Origin: Actinoplanes regularis
GTDB lineage: Bacteria; Actinomycetota; Actinomycetes; Mycobacteriales; Micromonosporaceae
Assembly (NCBI RefSeq): GCF_900188005.1
Contig: NZ_FZNR01000006.1
Location: 124,001-188,000, forward strand
Length of the DNA stretch: 64,000 bases
Direction of reading: 5' to 3'
In this document: one piece after another, positions 34,270 to 44,886 of the stretch
Position numbering within the stretch: position 1 is the first letter of the stretch
How the letters are laid out: each line of letters starts with the position of its first letter
Program-made: the position numbers and the translations under genes
Notes under the pieces: model-generated
What the model was told of the DNA's origin: nothing
The model's database searches: none
The model's input: the letters and a program-made list of their open reading frames with translations, nothing else

Positions 34270-35595
34270 TCAGCGGTATTCGGCCAGCCGGCGGCGGACG
34301 CCGAGCGGAACCAGCACGACGACCAGGCCGAGAACCACCAGCGGGATGATCACCCAGCCGCGCAGCGTGTGTTCCGCGCCGCGCAGGGCACGGTCGAAAC
34401 CCTGCTTGCGTACGTCGGTGACGGCACCCACCTCGGCGTCGAAGTAGGCGAAGTCGAACGCCGCGTCGCCGCGCCGGATGCCGGTCAGCGCGTCCACCGC
34501 CGCCGCGGTGCGGCCGGTGCCGGCCAGCGCGACCACCTTCTCGTGATCCCGCCGGTAGGACTCCCAGCGCCGCAGCGTCTCGGCCCCGCCCAGCCCGCCG
34601 AGCTCCGCGCTCAACTGACCGGACTTGCTCGTGAAGCCGTCCTCGTAGAGCGCCAGATTGGCACTGACCAGGTAACGACTGGTGTCGGCGGCGGCGTCGT
34701 AGCCGACCGCGCGCAGGCGCGACAGCGCGAGATAGGGGTTCAGGTCGTCCGCGCGGGCGCTGGACATCCGGCCGGCCTGGGCACTGAGCACGAGCATCGA
34801 GGCGAGCACGAGCAGCAGGCTCAGCACCGTGGCGGTGAGCAGCGCCGGATTCCACGACCGGCGGAACCGGCGGGCCAGCCAGACCTGCAGGACGATCAGG
34901 AGGGTCAGGAGGGCGCCGCCGAGCAGGAGCGCCAGGGTGTAGCCGGTGGACTCGGTGACGCGCTTGTCGGCGTAGGCCAGGTCGAGCCGGGCGGTGGCGG
35001 CGTCGCGGAGTTGCTGGGCGGCCGGGAGCAGGCGCAGGTGCACGATGTTCGTCGCCTGCGTGTAGTAGCCGAGGGCGTCCGGCGGGAGGGTGCCGGGAGT
35101 CTTCGCCGGAGCGCCGCCACCGGCCGCGGCGATCGTCTGGCCGACCCGCTGGCGGTAGACGGCGAGGCCGTCCAGCAGGTCGAGGGCGACGGCCCGTTCC
35201 GACGCGCCGGCCGCGGTGGTCAGCGACCGGTGCAGGTCCGCGTCGACCTGGCGGGAACGTTCCCGGTACGCGCCCTGGGCGTCCACCCGGGTGCCCGCCA
35301 GCGCGTCCGAGTCGCCGGTCAGCAGCAGCCGGGTGACCTGCGCGTCCATGTCGCTGAGTGCGAAGTAGAGGTCGGCCGCGGTGGCCGCCTGCGGGGCGGC
35401 CTCCCGCCCGATGATCCGGACCTGGTCCTGCACCCGGGCCATCACCAGGCTGGTCGCGACGAGCAGGGCGGTGGCCGCCAGGACCACCAGCGCCGCCCAC
35501 AGCCGCAGGCGGGCGGGAGTTTCGTTCCGGACCAGGCTGCGGGTGGTGTTCCTGGTCGCTTCCAAGACCGCTGGCACGCCGCCACGGTAATCCAT
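34270..35595 (-). CDS. Multi-TM membrane protein with helical extracellular sensor-like domains, no kinase domain
   Basis: 441 residues. TM1 about 30-52 (WAALVVLAATALLVATSLVM), an extracellular helical region (DLYFALSDMDAQVTRLLLTG), two adjacent TMs in the middle (LALLLGGALLTLLIVLQVWL; LLTATVLSLLLVLASMLVL), a second helical outer region (PYLALSRLRAVGYDAAADTS) and a last TM ending RRRLAEYR. The outer parts resemble four-helix-bundle sensors of chemoreceptors or kinases, but nothing enzymatic follows. It precedes pstS by 10 bp. Start could be ATG 35595 or GTG 35577. Function unknown. Confidence 0.7.
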   Translation of the reverse strand: MDYRGGVPAVLEATRNTTRSLVRNETPARLRLWAALVVLAATALLVATSLVMARVQDQVRIIGREAAPQAATAADLYFALSDMDAQVTRLLLTGDSDALAGTRVDAQGAYRERSRQVDADLHRSLTTAAGASERAVALDLLDGLAVYRQRVGQTIAAAGGGAPAKTPGTLPPDALGYYTQATNIVHLRLLPAAQQLRDAATARLDLAYADKRVTESTGYTLALLLGGALLTLLIVLQVWLARRFRRSWNPALLTATVLSLLLVLASMLVLSAQAGRMSSARADDLNPYLALSRLRAVGYDAAADTSRYLVSANLALYEDGFTSKSGQLSAELGGLGGAETLRRWESYRRDHEKVVALAGTGRTAAAVDALTGIRRGDAAFDFAYFDAEVGAVTDVRKQGFDRALRGAEHTLRGWVIIPLVVLGLVVVLVPLGVRRRLAEYR

Positions 35596-35740
35596 TCCCG
35601 CTATTCATCAATGCTCGCGGTAACCGATTTCCCGCAGTTAACCTATCGTTTTCCTGTTAGCCATTTCCGCAGGTAGATCACGCCCGGCTCGACCCGATTC
35701 GATCATTTCCGGGCAGCCGCGAAAATCCTCCGGAATTCAC

Positions 35741-35777
35741 GCACCGGCCGCCCCGTGGTGGGCGGGGCGGCCGGTGC
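35741..35777 (-). terminator. Terminator of the large helicase gene
   Basis: Perfect 15-bp stem (GCACCGGCCGCCCCG at 35741-35755 and complement at 35763-35777) with a 7-nt loop, 17 bp after the stop on the minus strand. Confidence 0.8.
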
Positions 35778-35793
35778 TCCAGGGAGCGGATCG

Positions 35794-38700
35794 TCAGCGG
35801 TGCGCGTGCCGGCGAGCCGCTTCGTGGCGGGGCAGCCCGGCGGCGTCCGGCAGGCCGTGAGCGGCGGAGAGGCCGTCGGGCTGCTGCCGGAGATGCCCCT
35901 CCGCGACCAGGTCGGCCAGCAGCCCGGTCAGGCGGGCGTCGAAGTCGGTGGAGCGGCGTACCGGCCAGCCGTAGAGGCTGGTCACCTCGGCGAGCACGGT
36001 GTCCACCGACACGACCCCGCCGTCGATCACCAGGTGCTCGCACGCGACCGTCAGCTCGGCGTCGGCGACCTGGTCGGCCCGGCGGGCCACGTCGTCGGTG
36101 CGGTACCGGACCTCCGGGACCTCCCGGCCGGGGTCGTCGAGGAAGCTGCCGTCCCAGATCACTCCGGCCTCCTCGATCACGGCCTCGATCACGGCGCGGG
36201 CCGGGCGGGTGATCCGGGCCAGGCCCCACTCCTCGCGCATCCGCTGCAGGGCGACGCTGATGTGCACCGGCCCCTCGACCTCGGCCAGGCGCCGCACGGC
36301 AGCGATCAGATCGGGGCGCAGGGCCGGGTCGGTGAGGGAGGCGCTGGGCCCGAGCGGTGCGAGGGTCGCCTTCCGGTACGGGTGAACCCACTCGCCGGTC
36401 TGCGGCACCGCCTCGGCGGTCGCCTCCGCCGTCCGGGCCGGGACGTCACCGTCCGCACCGGTCTGCGGGACCGCCGCGGTGTGGGTCCAAGCGGGCGGGG
36501 CGGCCATCGTCTCCTCGAACTCGACGACCCCTTCGGCGACCTCGTGCTGCTGTTCGATCTCGCGGTACCACGCGGGCCGCTCGGGCGTGACGGGCCGGAC
36601 GAACCGCTCGGCCACCCCGGCGGCGGCGCCGGTGGATCCGGTCATCTCCGCGCGGAGCTGGGAGATCGCGCTGAGCCGGTCGACCGGTTCCACGGTGTCG
36701 TCCAGGCCGGCCAGGAACTGGGCGGCGGCCGCGGCCAACTCCTCGGTGTCGACCCCGAAGCGCTCGGCGACCTCGGTGAGGTCGTCCCGGCTGGCGGCCG
36801 GCTCGTCGGCCCGGTGCATCGCCGGGTGTGCGCCGACCGGCGGTTCGGCGGGTACGCCCTCGCCGTCGCTCAACCGGGCGACCGTCGTCTCCAGCTCGGT
36901 GTCCAGATAGGCCTCGGCGGTGGCGAGCTCCTCCGCGCCGGCCTGGGCGAAGGCGAACTGGGCGGCGATGCCGGCCAGGGCCCCGCGCTCGGCCGGCTCT
37001 TCCCGCTCCGGGCCGGTGACCGGCCCCTGCTGACCAGCATCGGCCATGCTGACGGAGTCGGGGAACCCAGCGGCGGCCAGGTCCGACTCGACGGTGAACA
37101 GCGCGTCGACGGTGTCGGCCTGGCCGGGTTCGGGGCCGGACGGCCCGTGGGCCGGCGCGAAACCCGTCTCGGTGACGGCGTTCACGTCGTACATCAGCGG
37201 GGTGGCGGCCTCGGCCTGCGCGGACGTGGCGGCGTATCCGGCGACGTAGCCCTCGGCCGCCTCGGCCACCGGGTGTTCGGCGGGGCCCTCCGGCGCCTGC
37301 GCGAGGCCCACGCTGATCGACAGCTCCGGCGCCTCCTCATCGGGCAGCTGCGCGAACGCGGCCTCGATCGCCGCCCGCAGCCGCGTCTCCTCCCGTTCGC
37401 GGTCCAGATACCAGGCGGTGCCCCAGATCCGGTGCAGCTTCCAGCCCAGGCCGTCGAGCACCTGCTCCCGGATCCGGTCGCGGTCCCGGGCGGTGGGCGC
37501 CGAGTCGTACGTCGTACCGTCGCACTCGATGCCGAGGGCATAGGGCGCGTGGCGCCGCGCCGAGCGGCGCACCGCGAGGTCGATCCGGAACGCGCCGGCG
37601 CCGACCCGGGTCTGCACCTGGTAACCCCAGCCGCTGACGACGTCGTACACCGAGTCCTCGAACGGGGTCTGCAACTCGTCGGGGTGCGGCTCCCGCAGGC
37701 CGAGCGCGGTGATCCCGCGGGCCGCGTAGTCCAGGAACACGGCCAGGTGCCGCAGGCTGTCATCGGTGTCCGGCAGTTCGCCGGCCCGGATCGCGGACAC
37801 CACCTCGAGGCGGCGGCGGGCGCGGGTGGTCGCCACGTTGAGCCGGCGCCAGCCCTCCCGGCCCTGCAGGCCGCCCAGGTCGTCGCCGATCGCGAAGATC
37901 ATCACGTCCCGCTCGTCGCCCTGGACGGCGTCCAGTTCCTTGACGAAGAAGCCGCGCAGCCGGTCGGCCTCGGGCGGCACGACCATGTCCGCGACCGCGG
38001 CCTCGACGTCGTACGCGTCCTTCGCCGTGCACACCACGACACCGAGGCTGAGGTTCGGCCGGGTGACGAGGTGGTGCGCGACCCGGGCCGCGACCAGTTC
38101 GGCCATCGGCATCTCGTCGCCGGCCGGGAAGAGCTGGACGCCGGCGTCCGGGCCGGCCGGCGCGAACGCCGGGAAGGTGTTCAGCCGGCCCTGATAGAAG
38201 GCGTGGTTGGCGAACGCGATCAGCGACTCGTCCCGGCTGCGGTAGTGGGTGGTCAGGTCGAGCACCCGGAACGCGCCGCGGCTGAGCGCCAGTTCGAGGA
38301 TCGAGCGCGGGTCGCCGCCGGGGATCGGGGTGGCCGGCAGCTGCCGGTCGTCGCCGCAGATCACCAGGGCGTTGCCACGGTAGGCGCAGGCGATCGCGTC
38401 CGGCACCGGCACCCGGGAGGCCTCGTCGATGATCACCACGTCGAAGTTCAGGTCGGCGGGGAGCAGACGGCTCACGTCGGCCGGGGACATCACCAGGCAC
38501 GGCTTCACGGCCGTCGCCGCCTGCGGGGTGCGGGCCAGCAGCTCCCGCACGGGCGGGCAGCGAACCCCTGCGGCGGCGGCCGCGCGCAGCACCGCGACCT
38601 CGCCGGCCGCGATCTCGGCCGGCTGTTGCGCGTCGACCGCGTTCATCACCTCGCCCGCGGCGGCGCGCTGGAGCCCGGCGTCCCAGAGCCGGAACTCGTC

Positions 38701-41700
38701 GACCAGGCGGTCCCGGGAGATCCCGTCGAACGGGACGAGCCGCTCGTCCTCCCGGATGACCGCGTCGGCCCAGGACTGGAAGAGGGCGCGCCCGAGGACC
38801 GGCAGGATCTGCTCGACCGGCAGGTCCGCCTCGGCGCAGAAGTCGACCACGGTGTCCAGGCCGTGTTCGGCCAGCACCGCGCGGGCGGTCTGGTAGTCGA
38901 ACCACTCCTGCTGGCCCCGGCTGTCGGCGAGGAGCTCGAGCAGCAGCTCGCGGGCGGTCTCCAGGTCGTCCAGCGCGCTGCTGAGCGCCGGGTGCCGGCT
39001 GGGTGCGAAGGCGCGCAGGATCCAGTCCCGGGCGGACTGCCACTCGGCGACCCGGGCCGGCAGGACGTCGGTGGGGCGCGCGCGGCCCAGCAGCTCGGCC
39101 TGCTCGGCGGTGAACGGGATGTCGGCTCCGTTGCGGAGCCGCCGGGCCTCGGCGGTCCAGGACATCGCGGTGGCGAGCGCCTCCACATCGGTCTGGGTGC
39201 CGCGGTAGCCCCTGCCGAGGACCTTCGCGTACTCCTGAGCGGAGGCCGACAGCGCCGCGGCCGCCTCCGACGCGTTCTCCCGCAGCAGACCGACCGCGGC
39301 CGACTCGGCCAGGGTGAAGTCCCGGGCGGCCGCACCGCTGTACGCCTGCACCAGGTCCCCGACCGCCGTGAACGGCTCGACGTGGGCTCGCAGCCAGAGG
39401 ATCGCGTCGTGGATCAGGCCGGTGGCGAGCTGCGGACGGGGCCCGGGCTCGGGTGGTGGGCGCAGCGTGTTGACCCAGCGGTCGAACTCCCTGCCGGCCT
39501 CGCCGACGATCCGGATGATCGCGCTGTTCGGGGTGGGCGCGCAGATCCGCTCGATGAGTGTGGGCAGCGCCTCGGGCGGGGTGATCCGCAGCGCCTCCCC
39601 GGTGGTCTGCAGCGCCCGCTCGATCGCCTCGAAGTCCGTGTCCAGCCGCTTCCAGTGTCTGCCGAGCAGGCCGGCGTACTCCTGTTCGGTCTCGTTCAGC
39701 TCGTCGAGGGCGCGTTTCCAGGCGGCGGCCGCGTCCAGGTGGGCGACCGCCTCGGAGCGCTTGACGTCCGGCCGGGCGATCTCCGCGGCCGCCTTCTTGT
39801 CCCGCCGGTACGGCGCCCGCAGCTTCCGGATCCCCTTGTGCTCATGGGCGAACCGCTCAGCGAGCTCATCCACCGGCCCGGTCAGGGCGTTCTCGCTGAA
39901 GTGCTCGCGGGCCCGGGCCTCGGCGGCCTTCACCACGTTGACGACGCGTCGCAGGTTCCGCATCGCGGCGTGCGCGGCGCCGGCGCCGTCGCTGTCGAAC
40001 CAGCCCGGCTCCGGTTTGTCCGGGCGCGACAGCAGGTCGACGATGACGGCCAGCCGGGGCAGGTCGGCGAACGCGACCACGTTGGGCAGTCCGAGCCGGG
40101 CGGTGACCCGGTCCAAGCTGTGCTGGTGCTGCTCGAGCCGGTCGGCGTCGTCGGCGAAGCGGCGGGCCAGGCCGCGGGCCTGGGCCGCGGTCAGCGGCAG
40201 CAGGTCGACCGCGGGCGGCTTGAGGTGGGCCAGGCTCGGGATGACCGGCAGTCTGCCGGGGGCGGGCAGCGCGCTCCAGGTGACCCCGGTGCGGGCCCGG
40301 ACCGCCTCCTCGGCCTGGTGCAGCGCCTTGAGGTGGTGCAGCAGGCCCTCGGCGGCGCGGGCCACCGGCTCCAGGCTGGGCATGGTGAGCCACTCGTCGG
40401 GCGCCTCGGCCGGGCGCCGGGCGGCATGCCCGGCCAGGGTGGTCAGGGTGATCGCCTCACCGATGGAGCCGATCATGAAAGCCTCGGCGAACGGGTCCCG
40501 TTCGATCGCCTCGGTCAGCTGCTCCAGGGCCGTCCGAGCCTGGTGCAGCCGGGCGTCCAGCCGATTGTGGTCGATCACGTCGCGCCAGAGGTAGTCGTCG
40601 CCGTCGCGGGCCGGGCGCCAGGCCTGGCCGAGTCGTTCGGCGGCGTCCCGCACCTGCTGCAACGACTCGGTGGTGAGCGGCAGCGGCAGCTCAGGCGGGG
40701 CCGGGGCCTGCGGCACGTCGGTCATCTGGGCGCACATGCCGAGCACGTCGTGCAGGCGGTGACCGAGCGGTTCGCGGACCTCGTTCATCGCCTCCGCGTA
40801 CGCGTTCAGCCGCTGCCGGTGCTCGCGCAGCGCCTCGCGTTCGTCGGTGGAGAGGTCCGGCGGCGGCAGCGGGATGAAGTCGAGCGCGGCGGCCAGGCTG
40901 GCCGCCACGTGTTCCCGGCCGCTTCGGCCGCTGTGCAGTTCGAGCAGGTAGTCGTGCAGGCCGATGGGCTGGAGGCGGTCCCGGACCGTGTCCAGGGCCG
41001 CGGCCTTCTCGGAGACGAACAGCACCCGCCGACCGGCGTGCAGCAGGCTGCCGATCATGTTGGCGATGGTCTGCGACTTGCCGGTGCCGGGCGCGCCGCG
41101 CATCACGAAGGTGTTCCCCTGCAGGGCCGCGACGACGCAGGCCCGCTGCGCGGCGTCGGCGTCCAGCACCAGCGGCACGTCGTCCGGGCTGGCCACCTCG
41201 TCGATCCGGCGGCCGGGGATCACGTCGAACCCGAACATGTCGGGCTGCACCCCGGGCTCACCGGTCAGCGCCTGGATCACCGGGTTACCGGCGATCCGCT
41301 GCTCGTTCTCGAGCAGGTCGGTGTACATCACCTCGCGGTGCACGGCGAACCGGGCGAGCAGCACCGCCTCGTCCGCGTTCCAGTTCGGGTGGTCGGCGAG
41401 CGCGGCGTCCAGGTGGGCCCAGTAGACCGTGATGTCCAGGGCGGCCAGGCTGTCCACGGCGGGCAGTTCGATGCGGTGCCGGCGCAGGCAGATGTCGAGC
41501 GCCGGGTTGACGAGCGGGTCCTCGGCACGGACCCGCAGCCGCGGGTAGTCCCGCGGGTCCGGGATGACCAGGTCGACCGGGATCAGCAGGATCGGGCTGA
41601 GACGCTCGTTCGGCCCGTCCTGCCAGCGGATCATGCCGACGCACAGGTAGAGCGTGGTGACGCCGTTCTCGAGCAGGTCACGGCCGGCGGTCCGGCGCAG

Positions 41701-42009
41701 GGTCCGCAGCGTGGCGTCCATCTCGGCGTCGTCCAGCGCGGTCTGGAACACGTTCGCGGCCCGTGGCCGCGGGCCTTCGGCCTGTTCCTCGATGCCCAGG
41801 AAGCCGCATTCACGGCCCTGCTGGAGCGCCTCGACCACGCTGCGCGGTGACGGGCTGACGATCTCCACCGTCGCCGGCGTCATCGCCCGCACGTCGATCA
41901 GCGGGTTGGCGCCGGTCAGGTCGAGCAGACCGTCCCGCCACGCGTCCAGCGTCGCCCGCACTCGGGCCTCAGGCCGCCCGGTCGACCCGTCCGATTGATC
42001 CCACCGCAT
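35794..42009 (-). CDS. DUF4011-SF1 helicase-Vsr-like nuclease-DUF3320 protein (candidate anti-phage effector)
   Basis: 2,071 residues. Order: DUF4011 (VRATLDAWRDGLLDLTGANP, about 17-36); SF1 helicase with Walker A GAPGTGKSQTIANM (about 303), a long helical insertion, Walker B VIIDEASRVPVPDA (about 1190), GDDRQLPAT, THYRSRDESL, ELDAVQGDERDVMIF and NVATTRARRRLEVV; a Vsr/DUF559-type nuclease (about 1456-1545; FRIDLAV, GIECDGTTYDS); an acidic low-complexity linker; DUF3320 (about 1870-1975, VHISVALQRMREEWGLARIT). All helicase and nuclease key residues appear intact. DUF4011-helicase-Vsr proteins are reported in anti-phage systems (Hhe, from memory). The HIRAN gene is 114 bp upstream on the same strand. 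Confidence 0.9.
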   Translation of the reverse strand: MRWDQSDGSTGRPEARVRATLDAWRDGLLDLTGANPLIDVRAMTPATVEIVSPSPRSVVEALQQGRECGFLGIEEQAEGPRPRAANVFQTALDDAEMDATLRTLRRTAGRDLLENGVTTLYLCVGMIRWQDGPNERLSPILLIPVDLVIPDPRDYPRLRVRAEDPLVNPALDICLRRHRIELPAVDSLAALDITVYWAHLDAALADHPNWNADEAVLLARFAVHREVMYTDLLENEQRIAGNPVIQALTGEPGVQPDMFGFDVIPGRRIDEVASPDDVPLVLDADAAQRACVVAALQGNTFVMRGAPGTGKSQTIANMIGSLLHAGRRVLFVSEKAAALDTVRDRLQPIGLHDYLLELHSGRSGREHVAASLAAALDFIPLPPPDLSTDEREALREHRQRLNAYAEAMNEVREPLGHRLHDVLGMCAQMTDVPQAPAPPELPLPLTTESLQQVRDAAERLGQAWRPARDGDDYLWRDVIDHNRLDARLHQARTALEQLTEAIERDPFAEAFMIGSIGEAITLTTLAGHAARRPAEAPDEWLTMPSLEPVARAAEGLLHHLKALHQAEEAVRARTGVTWSALPAPGRLPVIPSLAHLKPPAVDLLPLTAAQARGLARRFADDADRLEQHQHSLDRVTARLGLPNVVAFADLPRLAVIVDLLSRPDKPEPGWFDSDGAGAAHAAMRNLRRVVNVVKAAEARAREHFSENALTGPVDELAERFAHEHKGIRKLRAPYRRDKKAAAEIARPDVKRSEAVAHLDAAAAWKRALDELNETEQEYAGLLGRHWKRLDTDFEAIERALQTTGEALRITPPEALPTLIERICAPTPNSAIIRIVGEAGREFDRWVNTLRPPPEPGPRPQLATGLIHDAILWLRAHVEPFTAVGDLVQAYSGAAARDFTLAESAAVGLLRENASEAAAALSASAQEYAKVLGRGYRGTQTDVEALATAMSWTAEARRLRNGADIPFTAEQAELLGRARPTDVLPARVAEWQSARDWILRAFAPSRHPALSSALDDLETARELLLELLADSRGQQEWFDYQTARAVLAEHGLDTVVDFCAEADLPVEQILPVLGRALFQSWADAVIREDERLVPFDGISRDRLVDEFRLWDAGLQRAAAGEVMNAVDAQQPAEIAAGEVAVLRAAAAAGVRCPPVRELLARTPQAATAVKPCLVMSPADVSRLLPADLNFDVVIIDEASRVPVPDAIACAYRGNALVICGDDRQLPATPIPGGDPRSILELALSRGAFRVLDLTTHYRSRDESLIAFANHAFYQGRLNTFPAFAPAGPDAGVQLFPAGDEMPMAELVAARVAHHLVTRPNLSLGVVVCTAKDAYDVEAAVADMVVPPEADRLRGFFVKELDAVQGDERDVMIFAIGDDLGGLQGREGWRRLNVATTRARRRLEVVSAIRAGELPDTDDSLRHLAVFLDYAARGITALGLREPHPDELQTPFEDSVYDVVSGWGYQVQTRVGAGAFRIDLAVRRSARRHAPYALGIECDGTTYDSAPTARDRDRIREQVLDGLGWKLHRIWGTAWYLDREREETRLRAAIEAAFAQLPDEEAPELSISVGLAQAPEGPAEHPVAEAAEGYVAGYAATSAQAEAATPLMYDVNAVTETGFAPAHGPSGPEPGQADTVDALFTVESDLAAAGFPDSVSMADAGQQGPVTGPEREEPAERGALAGIAAQFAFAQAGAEELATAEAYLDTELETTVARLSDGEGVPAEPPVGAHPAMHRADEPAASRDDLTEVAERFGVDTEELAAAAAQFLAGLDDTVEPVDRLSAISQLRAEMTGSTGAAAGVAERFVRPVTPERPAWYREIEQQHEVAEGVVEFEETMAAPPAWTHTAAVPQTGADGDVPARTAEATAEAVPQTGEWVHPYRKATLAPLGPSASLTDPALRPDLIAAVRRLAEVEGPVHISVALQRMREEWGLARITRPARAVIEAVIEEAGVIWDGSFLDDPGREVPEVRYRTDDVARRADQVADAELTVACEHLVIDGGVVSVDTVLAEVTSLYGWPVRRSTDFDARLTGLLADLVAEGHLRQQPDGLSAAHGLPDAAGLPRHEAARRHAHR

Positions 42010-42123
42010 TTTCCCATTCCAGCAAGGCCACGGGCCGGATGGTGGCGTTTTTTCGGGTTAATCCGACGTTCCGCACGGATCGGGCAATCCTGGAGCCACA
42101 TGGGCCCCAGCAGCCCGAGGACT

Positions 42124-43647
42124 TCACTCCCAGGTCGGGACCCACCACTGCCAGCCCGCGGGCGCGGGCGGCCAGGTCGCGTCCGGCTGCCAGCTCTCCG
42201 GCGGGTACCACCCGTCCGGCGGGGCGGGCCAACCCGGCGGGACCTGGAACTTGATCCCGGTGGGCGCGGGCGGGATCGGCGCGTGCCGGGTGATCTCGGG
42301 AACCGACGACACCGGGGCGGACCCGGACGCGGAGGTCCCCTGCCGGTTCGAGACCACCGCGGACAGCGCCGGGATGACCGTGGTCTCGGCGATCTCGCCG
42401 GTGCCGCCGAACATGGCGGCCGACGGACCGCCCACGTTCGGGGCGGCCGGGCTGATCGAGACGTTACCGCCGACGGAGACGGGCGAGCTGGAGACGCCGG
42501 AGACCGGCGCGCTCGAGAACCCGGAGACCGGCGAGGTCGGCACGCCCGGGATCGGCGGCGCCGCGACGCCGGGGACGACCGGCTCCTCGACCTGGGTCCG
42601 GCCGGCGATGGTCGGCACCGGGCCACTGACCGAGGCGGCCCAGCCCGGCACCGCGCCGCTGGGCTGCACCCAGGTCGGCACCAGCTCGCTGCGGTCCATC
42701 CAGGTGGGCTGCGCGTCGCTGGGCGCGGACGCCCAGGTGGGCATGGCGTCGCTGGAGTTCATCCAGCTCGGCATGGCGGAGGTGCCGGCGCCCGGCAGGT
42801 CGGGGCCGGACGTGGTCGGCACCACCTGGGTGGTGGCCGGCGGCGGGGAGACCGGCGTGACCCGGCCACTCGTGGCGCCCCGTCCGGCCGGGCCGGTCCA
42901 GGCCTCCGGCAGGTCCTGGATCCGGGCGACGTAGAGCAGCACCTCGGTCTTGACGGCGTTGCTCTTGACCACCGCGCGGGCGGCCACGACCAGGCCCCGC
43001 TCGGCCTGGTAACGCAGAACCGGGGTGAGCTCAAAGCTCATCTTCGGGCTCAGGTCGCCGATCCTGGTATCACCGAGGCGCACCTCGACCAGGTGGTCGG
43101 CCATCTCGTGCAGGGTCACGTAGGCCCAGCACTCGCCCTCCGGCCGCTGGAACGGGACCAGCGCGTCGAGGTGCTGCTCCTGGCCACTGACCTGGAGCGC
43201 GGACCCGGTCGGCAGCAACCGGTGCTCGTGGACGGGCGGGTCGTTCGCCGGCACCAGCATGTGCGGCTCGGCCAGGTCGAGGCGGATGGTGCCGACGAAG
43301 GCGGGCGGGCGGCCGTCGTACTCACCCCACTCGCGGCCGTGGATCTGCGCGTTGACCTCGGGGTCCAGGTTGCGCTTGGCCAGCGCGGCGATCACGCTGA
43401 TATACCGCGCGGCCTCGGGACGGGGCAGGTGGCCGAGCAGGGCGTGGTCCGACCAGACGCCGACGGCGTTGCGGTCGTGGCGATTGCTGCGGTCGGGTTT
43501 CAGCAGGACCGGCACGGTTATGTCGGTTCCCTGTGGGTTGAAGCCGTCGCCGAAGAGCGCGCGGATCGCCTTCGCGTAGTGGGTCTCGCCGACCACCTCG
43601 GCGCTCGCCCAGCCCGCTTGTCCCCAAAGTTGGAACCGATTTGCCAC
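42124..43647 (-). CDS. HIRAN-domain protein with W/P-rich C-terminus, partner of the helicase
   Basis: 507 residues from GTG 43647 (ribosome site weak). Residues about 15-90 match the HIRAN pattern: AEVVGETHYAKAIRAL, VPVLLKPDRSNRHDRNAVGV, ALLGHLPRPEAARYISVI. HIRAN domains bind 3' ends of single-stranded DNA in helicases such as HLTF. A second globular part spans about 100-260. Then come Trp repeats (MPTWASAPSDAQPTWMDRSE) and Val/Pro/Ser linkers. It ends in a Trp/Pro-rich motif (PPGWPAPPDGWYPP, AGWQWWVP). A stand-alone HIRAN protein next to a helicase-nuclease suggests a DNA-end sensing subunit; this is inference. Confidence 0.8.
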   Translation of the reverse strand: MANRFQLWGQAGWASAEVVGETHYAKAIRALFGDGFNPQGTDITVPVLLKPDRSNRHDRNAVGVWSDHALLGHLPRPEAARYISVIAALAKRNLDPEVNAQIHGREWGEYDGRPPAFVGTIRLDLAEPHMLVPANDPPVHEHRLLPTGSALQVSGQEQHLDALVPFQRPEGECWAYVTLHEMADHLVEVRLGDTRIGDLSPKMSFELTPVLRYQAERGLVVAARAVVKSNAVKTEVLLYVARIQDLPEAWTGPAGRGATSGRVTPVSPPPATTQVVPTTSGPDLPGAGTSAMPSWMNSSDAMPTWASAPSDAQPTWMDRSELVPTWVQPSGAVPGWAASVSGPVPTIAGRTQVEEPVVPGVAAPPIPGVPTSPVSGFSSAPVSGVSSSPVSVGGNVSISPAAPNVGGPSAAMFGGTGEIAETTVIPALSAVVSNRQGTSASGSAPVSSVPEITRHAPIPPAPTGIKFQVPPGWPAPPDGWYPPESWQPDATWPPAPAGWQWWVPTWE

Positions 43648-43750
43648 ACCGGAACGCTAGTGTCTGCTTTCCGTCAGTGACGTCGTCCATACGGATGAGT
43701 ACCGATAGCCGGACGGTCCGTATCCGTAAGATCAACTCTACGCGGCCGGC

Positions 43751-43787
43751 GGGTGAAGCCCCGGATACATCCGGGGCTTTTCACCCG
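43751..43787. terminator. Bidirectional terminator with U tract
   Basis: Core stem AAGCCCCGGAT / ATCCGGGGCTT (43756-43779) with a two-base loop, flanked by GGGTGA/TCACCC and a short T run. It ends the oxidoreductase gene (minus, stop at 43789). Confidence 0.85.
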
Positions 43788-43788
43788 A

Positions 43789-44787
<999 letters not shown>

Positions 44788-44803
44788 GAGGGCACTCCTA
44801 ACG

Positions 44804-44854
44804 GTACGTCGGTAGTGATCGACAGTACGTCGAAAAAGTCGACACCGCGTCGAC
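44804..44854. promoter_or_regulatory. Candidate TetR-controlled divergent promoter
   Basis: GTACGTCG occurs at 44804 and 44825, and GTCGAC at 44838 and 44849, in the gap between the oxidoreductase and TetR genes. These short repeats are plausible regulator half-sites; exact operator not resolved. Confidence 0.4.
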
Positions 44855-44886
44855 TCCGCACTGTTATCCGCGTTACCGTGATCCTC

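Noticed and set aside
35755..41850. A 2,031-codon open frame on the plus strand opposite the helicase gene
   Set aside because: Its translation is Gly/Arg/Val/Gln-rich with no domain; it is the antisense shadow of a real high-GC gene whose minus-strand product has intact helicase motifs.
35794..43647. BREX, Zorya, CBASS or restriction-modification locus
   Set aside because: No methyltransferase, cyclase, PglZ, ZorAB or specificity gene is nearby; only the two-gene HIRAN/helicase set is supported.
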